DNA from: CALBPI01 sp963922335
GTDB lineage: Bacteria; Pseudomonadota; Gammaproteobacteria; Steroidobacterales; Woeseiaceae
DNA length: 64,000 bases
Direction of reading: 5' to 3'
Assembly: GCA_963922335.1 (NCBI GenBank)
Contig: CAWUIB010000004.1
Span: 186,001 to 250,000 of the forward strand
This document shows, piece after piece, positions 51,211 to 59,856 of the stretch (its first letter is position 1; each line of letters opens with the position of its first letter). A program made the translations under genes and the position numbers. The notes beneath the pieces are model-generated. The model searched no databases. It was not told where the DNA came from and saw only the letters and a program-made list of their open reading frames with translations.

Positions 51211-52517
51211 CCGCACGCGCTTTTCGTGGAACGATTCTGCATTGCTTGTCTGATCCCGGGGTCGATAACGATACCGACTCAATGGAGGTCTTCGAGGACG
51301 GCATTCTTGTCGTCGAAGACGGCGATATTGTTGACCTCGGACCGGCTCATGTCTTGCTTGACCGACTCGGCGAACAGTGTCCGGTCACCGATTATCGCGG
51401 TCGGTTTCTCCTGCCGGGTTTCATTGATTGCCATGTCCACTACCCGCAGACAAACATCATTGCAGCCTACGGCACACAACTGCTCGACTGGCTGAATACC
51501 TATACCTTCCCCTTCGAGTCGCGGTTTGCTGATATTGAGTACGCGCGCGAGACAGCCGCATTTTTTGTCGACGAGCTGCTGAAGAACGGAACCACGGCTG
51601 CCGCGGTATTCGCAACCGTGCACGCGCACTCCGTTGACGCCCTGTTTGAAGCCACCAGCCGAAAAAACATGTGCACCTTCGCCGGTAAGGTGCTCATGGA
51701 TCGCCACTGCCCGTCGAATCTTCGTGACACTCCGGAGACCGGCTACCGCGAGAGTCGAGATCTGATTGAGCGTTGGCATGGTGAGGGACGTAACCTGTAT
51801 GCGATCACGCCGAGATTCGCGCCAACCAGCTCAACCGAGCAGCTAACGCTCGCCGGCAAATTGGCGTCGGAATTTCCAGATACTTTGATTCAGACGCATC
51901 TGGCAGAGAATGTCGAAGAGGTTGAATGGGCCCGTTCATTGTTTCCGGACTCCGACTCCTATCTCGGCATCTATCGCGACTTTGGACTGCTGCGCGATCG
52001 ATCCGTCTTCGCGCACTGCATCCATCTGGAAGACCAGGACCATGCGAGTCTCGCCGCGCACAATGCGGCCATTGCGTTTTGCCCGACTTCCAATCTGTTT
52101 CTCGGTAGCGGGTTGTTCGATTTGGAGGCCGCGCGCAACCACGGCGTAAGAGTGGGACTGGCAACCGACGTCGGAGGCGGCACCAGTTTTAGTCAACTCG
52201 ACACCGTCAGTGAGGCCTATAAGGTGCTGCAATTGCGGGGGCAAAGCTTGCACAGTGCGAGCGGGCTTTATCTGGCAACCCTCGGAAGTGCCAGAGCGCT
52301 GCACCTTGAGGACCAGATCGGTAATTTGCTGCCGGGTAAGGCCGCAGACTTCGTCGTACTCGATCTCGAATCCACGCCCCTGCTCCGCCGCCGCATGACC
52401 ACCAGCCAAGATCCGGTTGATCAGCTCTTTGCACAACTGATGTTGGCCGATGATCGCGCTGTGTTGTCGACTTATGTAAAAGGCGATTGCGTATACAGTC
52501 GCGAGAACGAGTCTTAA
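51207..52517 (+). CDS. guaD: Guanine deaminase
   Basis: A 436-residue amidohydrolase. The zinc motif is LPGFIDCHVHYPQTNIIAAY, followed by IQTHLAENVEEVEWA, FAHCIHLE and the catalytic aspartate in GLATDVGGGTSFSQLD. It converts guanine to xanthine and ammonia, supplying xanthine dehydrogenase. It is the last enzyme gene of the forward purine operon. Confidence 0.96.
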   Translation: MTARAFRGTILHCLSDPGVDNDTDSMEVFEDGILVVEDGDIVDLGPAHVLLDRLGEQCPVTDYRGRFLLPGFIDCHVHYPQTNIIAAYGTQLLDWLNTYTFPFESRFADIEYARETAAFFVDELLKNGTTAAAVFATVHAHSVDALFEATSRKNMCTFAGKVLMDRHCPSNLRDTPETGYRESRDLIERWHGEGRNLYAITPRFAPTSSTEQLTLAGKLASEFPDTLIQTHLAENVEEVEWARSLFPDSDSYLGIYRDFGLLRDRSVFAHCIHLEDQDHASLAAHNAAIAFCPTSNLFLGSGLFDLEAARNHGVRVGLATDVGGGTSFSQLDTVSEAYKVLQLRGQSLHSASGLYLATLGSARALHLEDQIGNLLPGKAADFVVLDLESTPLLRRRMTTSQDPVDQLFAQLMLADDRAVLSTYVKGDCVYSRENES

Positions 52518-52585
52518 TTCCAAAACGAGACTTCAGGATCGTGCTGACCCGTCGCTTACCTTAGGAGTAGCAGCGACAGGCCGCC

Positions 52586-54154
52586 ATGAGGCACGCACCG
52601 ACAACCAACGTATCGAAAGGGTTCCGACTTGCATTGGAGCTCGGCGTCTGTGCGCTCGCAATCTGGATAACCATCTGGTTGTCCTACGCGGTTGGATTCG
52701 TGGGCAACACGGTCGTCGCCATCTGGCCCGCCGGCGGACTCGGTGTCTGGATGGCACTGCGCTACGGCTGGCGCGCCGTACCCAGCATCGCCCTCGGCCA
52801 GGGCTTACATGTGCTGACTACTTTCCCGCCGGACCAACTCATTGCCGGTCTGTTGCCAAGCGTTACCAATGGGATCGCGATCGGGATTGCCATTAGCCTC
52901 TATAGGCGCGCCGTTGGCGCGGCGGAACCGCTGTACTCTCTGCGTACAGTCACACTGTTCTTCGTGATACCGGGTGTACTACACAGCGTGATTGCGAGTG
53001 TCGCCGGCACATCGATCATGATCGCGTTCTTCGATGTGCAAGGCGCCGCTCGCTGGGAGATCGCCTGGCGCTGGCTATTCTCGGATTTCACCGGCGTCGT
53101 GTTGATCGCACCGTTCATGTTGGCCGTAGAAGAGGCATGGTCGAAGCGACAGCGCTTGGTGGCCCTCTTCAGTCGTGACCTTGCCAGCGCGACAGCAATC
53201 ACGCTGGGTGTCCTTGCGCTAATCGGGATTGCCGCGACACAAATGCCGGATGCGCTGGGTCAGTACCCCATTGTCTTGTTTACGATGCCCTTGTGCATAT
53301 GGCTCGCATTCAAGGAATCGAGCATCACCAGTCTTAGCCTGCTGGCCACCAGTATTCTGGGCGCGCTCGGCCTGACGCTGGCACGCGTTGGCGACGTCAG
53401 TGCTGCGGGCTTTCTGGTCGTGCAGCTTTATGGGGTCGTCGTGATGTGCACGAGCCTCGTCCTGCATGCGAACTCGCGTGAGCGACGTCAGGCACTTGCG
53501 GCTCTCGCCTCCGAACGCGCATCGCTGGAGCGGACCGTCGCCGAGCGCACCGCCGCACTTCAGGACCAGATCGCCGCCTATGAGCTGGTCAAGGCCGAGC
53601 TCGAAAAACAGGCGTCTACCGACTCGCTGACCGGTCTCGCGAACCGCCGGGCTTTCATGTCACATCTCGATGAGCAGTTCTCCAAAATCAAACGGAACAA
53701 CGGGACACAGTGTCTGGTGATGATGGATCTGGATCACTTCAAGACCATCAACGATACCCACGGACATGCGGTTGGCGACGAGGTCCTTGAGCAGGTCGGC
53801 ATCATTCTGAAAGACAGTGCGCGCACCGGCATGGACTTTCCGGCGAGACTTGGCGGGGAGGAGTTCGCTTGTCTTCTGGATGACACGTCGCTGGAGGGTG
53901 GCATCATCGCTGCCAAGCGCCTTCTCAAACGGATCGAAGACGCGGTCGTCAAAACCACTGCGGGTCCACTAAGTTTCACCGCGAGCGCCGGGCTCGCGCC
54001 GATCACGGGTGAACTCCCGTCGATTCACCATGCGATGGTAGCCGCCGACGAAGCGCTGTACGAAGCCAAGAGAAGTGGCCGAAACCAGGTCTGCACGCAT
54101 GACCCTCTGACCATTACGATCAGCCTCAAGGTCGCACAACACTCAAGTGGCTGA
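52586..54154 (+). CDS. MASE1-domain diguanylate cyclase
   Basis: A 522-residue protein. Residues 1-300 form a MASE1 membrane sensor (about eight helices; NTVVAIWPAGGLGVWMAL is typical). A short coiled coil (SLERTVAERTAALQDQIAAYE) leads to a GGDEF domain (about 345-510) with RLGGEEFACLLDD. The RxxD inhibitory site is absent: the segment before it reads RTGMDFPARL, with the arginine one place off. It should make cyclic di-GMP in response to an unknown signal. It starts 68 bases after guaD on the same strand, so it may share the operon. Confidence 0.9.
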   Translation: MRHAPTTNVSKGFRLALELGVCALAIWITIWLSYAVGFVGNTVVAIWPAGGLGVWMALRYGWRAVPSIALGQGLHVLTTFPPDQLIAGLLPSVTNGIAIGIAISLYRRAVGAAEPLYSLRTVTLFFVIPGVLHSVIASVAGTSIMIAFFDVQGAARWEIAWRWLFSDFTGVVLIAPFMLAVEEAWSKRQRLVALFSRDLASATAITLGVLALIGIAATQMPDALGQYPIVLFTMPLCIWLAFKESSITSLSLLATSILGALGLTLARVGDVSAAGFLVVQLYGVVVMCTSLVLHANSRERRQALAALASERASLERTVAERTAALQDQIAAYELVKAELEKQASTDSLTGLANRRAFMSHLDEQFSKIKRNNGTQCLVMMDLDHFKTINDTHGHAVGDEVLEQVGIILKDSARTGMDFPARLGGEEFACLLDDTSLEGGIIAAKRLLKRIEDAVVKTTAGPLSFTASAGLAPITGELPSIHHAMVAADEALYEAKRSGRNQVCTHDPLTITISLKVAQHSSG

Positions 54155-54159
54155 GTGCG

Positions 54160-55080
54160 TCAGAGCTCGCGTGAGAGGAACCGGACGGTCTGATCGATCA
54201 GTACGACCGAAAACTGCGGCTGATCGTTAAACAAGCCGAAGCCATGATCCGCGCCTGGAATCTCAATCAGTGAAACCACAGCAGCATTGCCGGCCGCTGC
54301 TTCGGCACGTCGGCTGACCACAGGCGGCACAACATCATCTGCCTGGCCATGGATTAACAAGAGCGAGCCCGTGTAGCGCTCGATTGCGTCCAAAGGCATC
54401 GAGGCCTCCAGGTCATCGAACCACTGCGCACCGAGTTGCTGTTTCTGCCCCCAAAATGTCTCGTAAGGGGCATATCCCTCGGTCCGGGCCTGCTCCTTCA
54501 TGGCGGCATACTCTGCCTCACCACCCAGCATGTCGGTGAACTCAGAGGCGCCATTCTCAAGCGCGCCCGCCCACGACACCATCGCGGCATAGCGCTCGCC
54601 GTCCTGGCTCAGCTCGGCGGCAATCCGCCCGCCCATACTGAACCCGACGATGCCTACCCGATTCAAGTCGATGTACGCCCAGCGCTGCACATACTCGTAA
54701 GCCGATAGCACATCCGCCTTCATGTTGGTCAGGTTGTTGTTGTAGAACGGCTCTTCACTCTCTCCGCAACCGGGAAAATCCATTCGGATCGATGCGATTC
54801 CCTTTGCGGCCAATTGCGCTGCAAGACGGGTGAAGGCACCCGCCTCCTCACGTGTACCGCCGTGACCATGAACCAGCAGCACCAGTGGCAAAGCCTGCTC
54901 GTTGGCACTCGGCGGGATTACGTAAGTCACCGGAATCTGGGTGTCACGCGACGCAATCATCGCCTCCTGCGACCACACCCCTTCCGGCAGGGGCACTTCA
55001 GGAGTCGCGATCGGTGCAGGCGCACCGGCACAGCCCGCCAGTGCGGACAAGACGAGCAATGTTGCTACGATCGATCTCAT
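54160..55080 (-). CDS. Alpha/beta hydrolase lipoprotein
   Basis: A 306-residue exported protein: signal MRSIVATLLVLSALAGC with lipobox LAGC. The hydrolase core follows, with VLLVHGHGGTREEAG, nucleophile VGIVGFSMGGRIAAEL, an acid around IHGQADDVVPP and the histidine in GADHGFGLF. It is likely an envelope esterase/peptidase of the dienelactone-hydrolase type; substrate unknown. Its ATG overlaps the stop of the DUF62 gene by 4 bases, so the two are one transcript. Confidence 0.88.
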   Translation of the reverse strand: MRSIVATLLVLSALAGCAGAPAPIATPEVPLPEGVWSQEAMIASRDTQIPVTYVIPPSANEQALPLVLLVHGHGGTREEAGAFTRLAAQLAAKGIASIRMDFPGCGESEEPFYNNNLTNMKADVLSAYEYVQRWAYIDLNRVGIVGFSMGGRIAAELSQDGERYAAMVSWAGALENGASEFTDMLGGEAEYAAMKEQARTEGYAPYETFWGQKQQLGAQWFDDLEASMPLDAIERYTGSLLLIHGQADDVVPPVVSRRAEAAAGNAAVVSLIEIPGADHGFGLFNDQPQFSVVLIDQTVRFLSREL

Positions 55081-55997
55081 CGCTGTCGCTCCAGCGTTAT
55101 CTTCCACTCGACACCGGCATCGATCAGGTACTTCTCAGCAAAGTTCCCTTGATTGATCGCAATACTGAGATCGCCACTTGAGTTGATGAACAGCAAGTTT
55201 TCCCCAACGTCGACAGATCCAAAGCTCCGCGCATACGGAATGGCACCCTCGAAAAGCATCTCGCCCTTGTACTTAAGAACCACATCATAAAGGTCGCCGT
55301 ACTCAGCTTTATCGAGCTCGAACATCGCACGATCAATATTGAAGAAGATGTTTCCGAGACGATCGACGCCGCCCACGACATGGCCGCGGAATACGCCGTC
55401 CTCATAAGTGCCCGGTTGCGACTCGATCGTCATTACGGCGGCGGGCAGTAAGGGGCCAACCTCCTCAAAACGGATCACTCCGGCAGCGAGGCGCGCACCG
55501 GTATACGAATAGACATCGCGCCCATGGAAGGTGTGCGCCCACTCGGTATTCGGACGGCGATTCACCGTCTCATCGATTTCCCGGACCGCTTTGATGCCGT
55601 ATGCGCGGGCCGGCCCGGATAACGAACCGTTGTCGGGGCTTACGAAGTACAAGTCGTTGTCTGTTTGGAGCACAACCGACTTTCTGGGCGTACCGACACC
55701 GGGGTCAACCACAGATACAAACACGGTCCCTGAGGGCCAGGTCTGCGCGTTGTACTCAAGCGAATCGCTCGCCGCACGGATGTCATATAACGGAATCAGC
55801 GGTCGAACGTTATATACATCGAGCTTGGGGCACACCGTCCTCGCCACGCCGGTCATGACCAAACCTTCGAAGTCTGCCTGAATGACCAAGGCGCTCTTGC
55901 GGCACGGCGTGTCTTCGGTTTCGTGGTGTGCCGCGATGGCCGGCACCGATGACCCGATCCATAACAGCGCCAGAGTTGCCAACCCCCGAGTCCCCAT
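55077..55997 (-). CDS. Exported SAM hydrolase-like protein (DUF62 family)
   Basis: A 306-residue protein with a signal peptide (MGTRGLATLALLWIGSSVPAIAA). The mature part matches the SAM hydroxide adenosyltransferase family: DIRAASDSLEYN, WPSGTVFVSVVDPGVGTPRK and FVSPDNGSLSGPARAYG are characteristic. Cytosolic members hydrolyse S-adenosylmethionine to adenosine and methionine. An exported version would act on compounds outside the cytoplasm; free adenosine made there would be a substrate for the exported adenosine deaminase at 59853. The exact activity is inferred. Confidence 0.85.
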   Translation of the reverse strand: MGTRGLATLALLWIGSSVPAIAAHHETEDTPCRKSALVIQADFEGLVMTGVARTVCPKLDVYNVRPLIPLYDIRAASDSLEYNAQTWPSGTVFVSVVDPGVGTPRKSVVLQTDNDLYFVSPDNGSLSGPARAYGIKAVREIDETVNRRPNTEWAHTFHGRDVYSYTGARLAAGVIRFEEVGPLLPAAVMTIESQPGTYEDGVFRGHVVGGVDRLGNIFFNIDRAMFELDKAEYGDLYDVVLKYKGEMLFEGAIPYARSFGSVDVGENLLFINSSGDLSIAINQGNFAEKYLIDAGVEWKITLERQR

Positions 55998-56031
55998 AGT
56001 GCTCTCCCCGTTTGTTACCAGGCGATTTAGA

Positions 56032-57378
56032 CTACGCGCTTAGGCGTTTCGATGCAGCTGTATGGCGTGCGCGCAGCGCCTCAAGGTCGGTACCCAGGAG
56101 CGCACCGTCCCGAACGCGCCACTCACCGCCGACCATGAGATCCGAGACTTTGTGTGCACCGCATAACAAAAGCGCTGCAACAGGATCGGTGGCACCCGAA
56201 AAGCGCAACTCGTCCAGTCGGTAACAGCCAAGATCCGCCAGGTGGCCTGGGACGAGCTGGCCGAGTGCACTGCGACCAAGCACAGCAGCGCCGCCAGCCG
56301 TGGCCCAGCGCAAAGCAACATCGTGAGTAATGGCTTGCGCACCCGAACGCAGGCGCTGCAAGAGAAAAGCCTGGCGCACTTCGCCGATCATGTTCGACGC
56401 GTCATTCGATGCAGACCCATCGACGCCGAGACCAATCGGACTGCCAGCATCTTCGAGATCCAACGCCGGGCAAATTCCTGAAGCAAGCACCATGTTTGAA
56501 CTGGGACAATGCGAAATCGCGGTTGCGGCACGGCCCAGTCGCTCGATTTCACCACGATCGAAATGGATGCCGTGGGCGAGCCAAACATCGTCTGCCAGCC
56601 AGTCTAGCGACTCGAGATAGTCGAGCGGGCGCTGACCGAATTGCTCAAGGCAAAACGCATTCTCATCTTCGGTCTCGGCGAGGTGAGTATGCAATCGCAC
56701 GCCGTGTCTGCGTGCGAGTGCGGCGCTCTCTCGCATCAGCTCTGGTGTTACCGAAAACGGAGAGCACGGTGCCAAGGCAATCTGCACCATCGCCGCTGGC
56801 GATGCATCATGATACTCGGTGATCAAACGTTCACTCTCGGCCAGAATTTTCTCGGGGGACTGAACAACATGGTCTGGCGGAAGCCCACCATCGCGCTCAC
56901 CAAGACTCATCGAACCGCGCGTTAGGGTGACACGGACTCCCAGTCGCTGTGCAACACTCACCTGAACGTCAATCGCGTCGGCGATCTTGTCGGTGAACAA
57001 GTAATGGTGATCGCTGGCGAGCGTGCAGCCGGACAACATCAGCTCCGCAAGCGCGAGCTCGGTAGACACCTCAACGGCATCAAGGTCGAGCCCCGCCCAT
57101 ACCGGGTACAACGCTTTGAGCCATGGAAACAGCGGTTGATTGAGTGCGTGCGGAAACGCTCTGGTGAGCGTCTGATAAAAATGGTGGTGGCAGTTCACAA
57201 GCCCCGGCAAGACCACCTGGTCGCTCGCATCGTAAACGTGGTCGACTGGCTCAGCCGGCGTGGCCCCGGTGGCAAGACACTCCGCAATGCGGTCGCCATC
57301 AACCACCAATCCGCCCGATGCGCCGACGTCGGCGCCGGTCCAGACCGCAGCCGGATTCCTGATCCAGGTTCGTGCCAT
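56032..57378 (-). CDS. 8-oxoguanine deaminase / related triazine-hydrolase-type amidohydrolase
   Basis: A 448-residue amidohydrolase. The zinc motif is GLVNCHHHFYQTLTRAF; further ligands are in LHTHLAETEDEN and AHGIHFDRGEIERLG, and the catalytic aspartate is in GLGVDGSASNDASNMI. This pattern fits 8-oxoguanine deaminase of the hydroxyatrazine-hydrolase branch. It probably returns oxidised guanine to the urate route by giving urate directly. It lies 15 bases after the adenosine deaminase-like gene on the same strand. Confidence 0.85.
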   Translation of the reverse strand: MARTWIRNPAAVWTGADVGASGGLVVDGDRIAECLATGATPAEPVDHVYDASDQVVLPGLVNCHHHFYQTLTRAFPHALNQPLFPWLKALYPVWAGLDLDAVEVSTELALAELMLSGCTLASDHHYLFTDKIADAIDVQVSVAQRLGVRVTLTRGSMSLGERDGGLPPDHVVQSPEKILAESERLITEYHDASPAAMVQIALAPCSPFSVTPELMRESAALARRHGVRLHTHLAETEDENAFCLEQFGQRPLDYLESLDWLADDVWLAHGIHFDRGEIERLGRAATAISHCPSSNMVLASGICPALDLEDAGSPIGLGVDGSASNDASNMIGEVRQAFLLQRLRSGAQAITHDVALRWATAGGAAVLGRSALGQLVPGHLADLGCYRLDELRFSGATDPVAALLLCGAHKVSDLMVGGEWRVRDGALLGTDLEALRARHTAASKRLSA

Positions 57379-57393
57379 TTCTACGGATTCGGC

Positions 57394-58404
57394 TCAGGCA
57401 GCGAATGACCGTGCAAACGCATCGATCTCGTCGTGATAACCGGCACGCTCTTCGTCAGTAAGCCACGCCACATCAAAAGCATTGCGGGTCAGTGTGAGCA
57501 TTTCGTCATGCGTGAATCCCGCTTGCTCCTGCAATGCACGGAAATTGTCGGTCATGTAAGCACGGAAATAAGCCGGATCATCTGAATTCACCGTCGCCCG
57601 CATGCCGAGTTCGAGCATCTTGCGAATCTCATCGCCCGTCAAAGACTGAGCGCAAAAGGTGTTGGAAACCGGGCAGACCGTCAGGCCAAGACCACGCCGC
57701 TTAATCTCCTCACACAGTGCAGGATCCTCCAGGGAGTTCACACCGTGATCGACGCGATCCGCTTCGACTTTGGTCACCACATCCCAGATGTTCGATACGC
57801 TGTTCTCCTGGTCCACATCGCAATGCATCGTGAGCTTCAGGCCCATCGATCGCGCGCGCTCAAAGACTTTGGCGAACTTCAACGGCGGGTTGCCTTTCTC
57901 ATCGGAATCCAGCCCCACCCCGATGAGCTGATCGAGATAAGGCTCGGCCATCTCAAGATGCTCCATTGCCGATTCAGCGCTCATGTCACGCAGGAAGCAC
58001 ATGATCAACCGGGAGCGGATCCCCAGATTCTCCTCCGCATCTTTTTGCGCGCGACTGATGCCGTCGATCACGGTCGAGAACTCTACGCCGCGAGTCGTAT
58101 GACCTTGGGGATCGAAGAACGGCTCAACGTAGCGCACGTTGTCGGCGTGCGCGCGCTGGAAATAGTGATAGGTGAGATCGTAGAAGTCCTGCTCAGTCTG
58201 CAGCACATTCATCCCGGCGTAGTAAATCTTCAGAAATGACGGCAGATCATTGAAATTGTAGGCATCGATGACCGCCTGCGGACTGTCGTACTCAAGGTCA
58301 ATGCCGTTCTTTTGTGCAAGCTCAAAAATATGTTCGGGCTCCAGCGTACCCTCAAGGTGGACGTGCAGTTCGGCCTTCGGCATATCCGCAACAAAGTCTG
58401 GCAT
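57394..58404 (-). CDS. Adenine/adenosine deaminase-like amidohydrolase with altered HAGE motif
   Basis: A 336-residue cytosolic protein. It begins PKAELHVHLEGTLEPEHIFE and has EPFFDPQGHTTRG, VDHGVNSLEDPALCEE, LTVCPVSNTF and VNSDDPAYFRAYM, closely like bacterial adenine deaminases of the ADA fold. The place that normally reads HAGE, with the catalytic glutamate, here reads TMHCDVDQENS, so the glutamate of that motif is replaced. The enzyme may therefore act on a modified base or use another acid. The start at 58404 matches the family. Confidence 0.88.
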   Translation of the reverse strand: MPDFVADMPKAELHVHLEGTLEPEHIFELAQKNGIDLEYDSPQAVIDAYNFNDLPSFLKIYYAGMNVLQTEQDFYDLTYHYFQRAHADNVRYVEPFFDPQGHTTRGVEFSTVIDGISRAQKDAEENLGIRSRLIMCFLRDMSAESAMEHLEMAEPYLDQLIGVGLDSDEKGNPPLKFAKVFERARSMGLKLTMHCDVDQENSVSNIWDVVTKVEADRVDHGVNSLEDPALCEEIKRRGLGLTVCPVSNTFCAQSLTGDEIRKMLELGMRATVNSDDPAYFRAYMTDNFRALQEQAGFTHDEMLTLTRNAFDVAWLTDEERAGYHDEIDAFARSFAA

Positions 58405-58515
58405 TTTGTTTCTCCCGTAACTCAAGCACCCCGACACAACCGATGCTACGTGCAGAGCAGAGGCACAGGCAAACACAGTATGGCGATCGTCAACCACTGC
58501 CGTATAGTGAAGTCG
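58405..58515. promoter_or_regulatory. Divergent gap between deaminase and NCS2 permease
   Basis: About 110 bases must hold promoters for both divergent genes. A TATAGT lies at 58503-58508, close to the permease start; if it is a -10 box, translation from the Met at 58531 would be favoured over 58516. No convincing -35 was seen. Confidence 0.35.
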
Positions 58516-59856
58516 ATGGGACGCCTTTCCATGCAACCTGGCTTCGGCATCGACGACTCCCCGCCGCACGCATTGGCGGCCGTGGTCGGCGCGCAGCACC
58601 TGCTCGCTGTGTTCGGGGGCATCATCACCGCGCCACTGCTTATCGCGATCGGCATGCAACTTGATCCGACTGACACGGCCTATCTCATCAGTAGTGCACT
58701 CGTGATTTCGGGTGTCGCAACTCTGATTCAGATCCGACGTATCGGTCCGATCGGTTCAGGCATGTTGAGTATCCAGGGCACGAGTTTCACTTTCGTCACT
58801 CCACTGATTTTTCTGTATCAGCTGAAGTCATCTGCGCTGCCCACAGAAGTCGTGCTGGGCCAGTTGTTCACCGCTTGCATGGCAGCCGCCCTCATCATGC
58901 TGGTTTTGGTGCAGTGGATTGAAAGACTGCGCCGAATCATCACACCAGCGGTGGCCGGCAGCACCGTCATTCTGTTGGGTGTTTCGCTCGTCTGGGTCGC
59001 ACTTCAGGGGCTACAGAGAGACTACGCCGCCAATGGTCCGGCCGCGCTCCTCGCCGCAGGAAGTGCCTTCGGCGTGGTCATGTTGCTGGCGTTGTCCGGG
59101 AAGCCCGCATTGCGATTGTGCTCGATCGTCGTCGGACTCGCCGCAGGCTCTCTGGTCGCTACCCAGCTCGGACTTCTGCAAAAACCGGATTTAGCATCTG
59201 CGCCTGCGCTCTTTGTTCCCGAGTTCCTGCGTTATCCGCTGTCGTTCGACCTCAGCATGGTGCTTGCCCTGCTCCCCATCTTCATCGTCTCGGCCACCGA
59301 GTCGATCGGCGATCTCTCGGCAACCGCTGCACTCTCCGGCATTCCGGTCAATGATCGTCAATTCCTGAAGCGCCTTCGCGGCGGAGTCAGCGCTGACACC
59401 ATCAACTCGCTGCTCGCCGCCCTGTTCTCATCATTTCCGAATACAACCTTCAGCCAGAACAACGGTGTCATCCGGCTTACTGGAGTCGCAAGCCGGCGCG
59501 TCGGCGCCTACACCGCGGTGATGCTCATACTGATTGGCCTGGTCCCCGCGGTGGCGTTGTTTGTCCAGGCATTGCCGGCAAGCGTCGTGGGTGGCGCAAC
59601 CGTCATTATGTTCGCGCTGGTCGGTGTGTCTGGCTGGCTGATGATTGGCGGGCGGGATGCAGACCGTCGGACAATCGCCATATCCGCTGCAGCGGTGCTC
59701 TGCGGCCCGTTGATATCCAGTCTCGTCCCACAATGGGATGGTGCACCGCGCGCATTGGCAACCTTTGTTGCCTCACCCGTTTCGACGGGCGCTTTCATTG
59801 CGATGTTGCTCGAACTTCTGATTCCCCGATTCACCATTTTGGAACCTGCCACATGA
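58516..59856 (+). CDS. Purine/xanthine permease, NCS2 family
   Basis: About 446 residues with 14 expected helices. Family signatures are all present: the QH pair in VVGAQHLLAVFGG, the acidic TESIGDLSAT in helix 8, and the NCS2 motif SQNNGVIRLTGVASRR. It imports xanthine, urate or a related base with a cation. The exact start is uncertain: in-frame Met codons occur at 58480, 58516 and 58531, and the family likeness begins at GFGIDDSPPH. The stop overlaps the exported deaminase gene by 4 bases. Confidence 0.88.
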   Translation: MGRLSMQPGFGIDDSPPHALAAVVGAQHLLAVFGGIITAPLLIAIGMQLDPTDTAYLISSALVISGVATLIQIRRIGPIGSGMLSIQGTSFTFVTPLIFLYQLKSSALPTEVVLGQLFTACMAAALIMLVLVQWIERLRRIITPAVAGSTVILLGVSLVWVALQGLQRDYAANGPAALLAAGSAFGVVMLLALSGKPALRLCSIVVGLAAGSLVATQLGLLQKPDLASAPALFVPEFLRYPLSFDLSMVLALLPIFIVSATESIGDLSATAALSGIPVNDRQFLKRLRGGVSADTINSLLAALFSSFPNTTFSQNNGVIRLTGVASRRVGAYTAVMLILIGLVPAVALFVQALPASVVGGATVIMFALVGVSGWLMIGGRDADRRTIAISAAAVLCGPLISSLVPQWDGAPRALATFVASPVSTGAFIAMLLELLIPRFTILEPAT

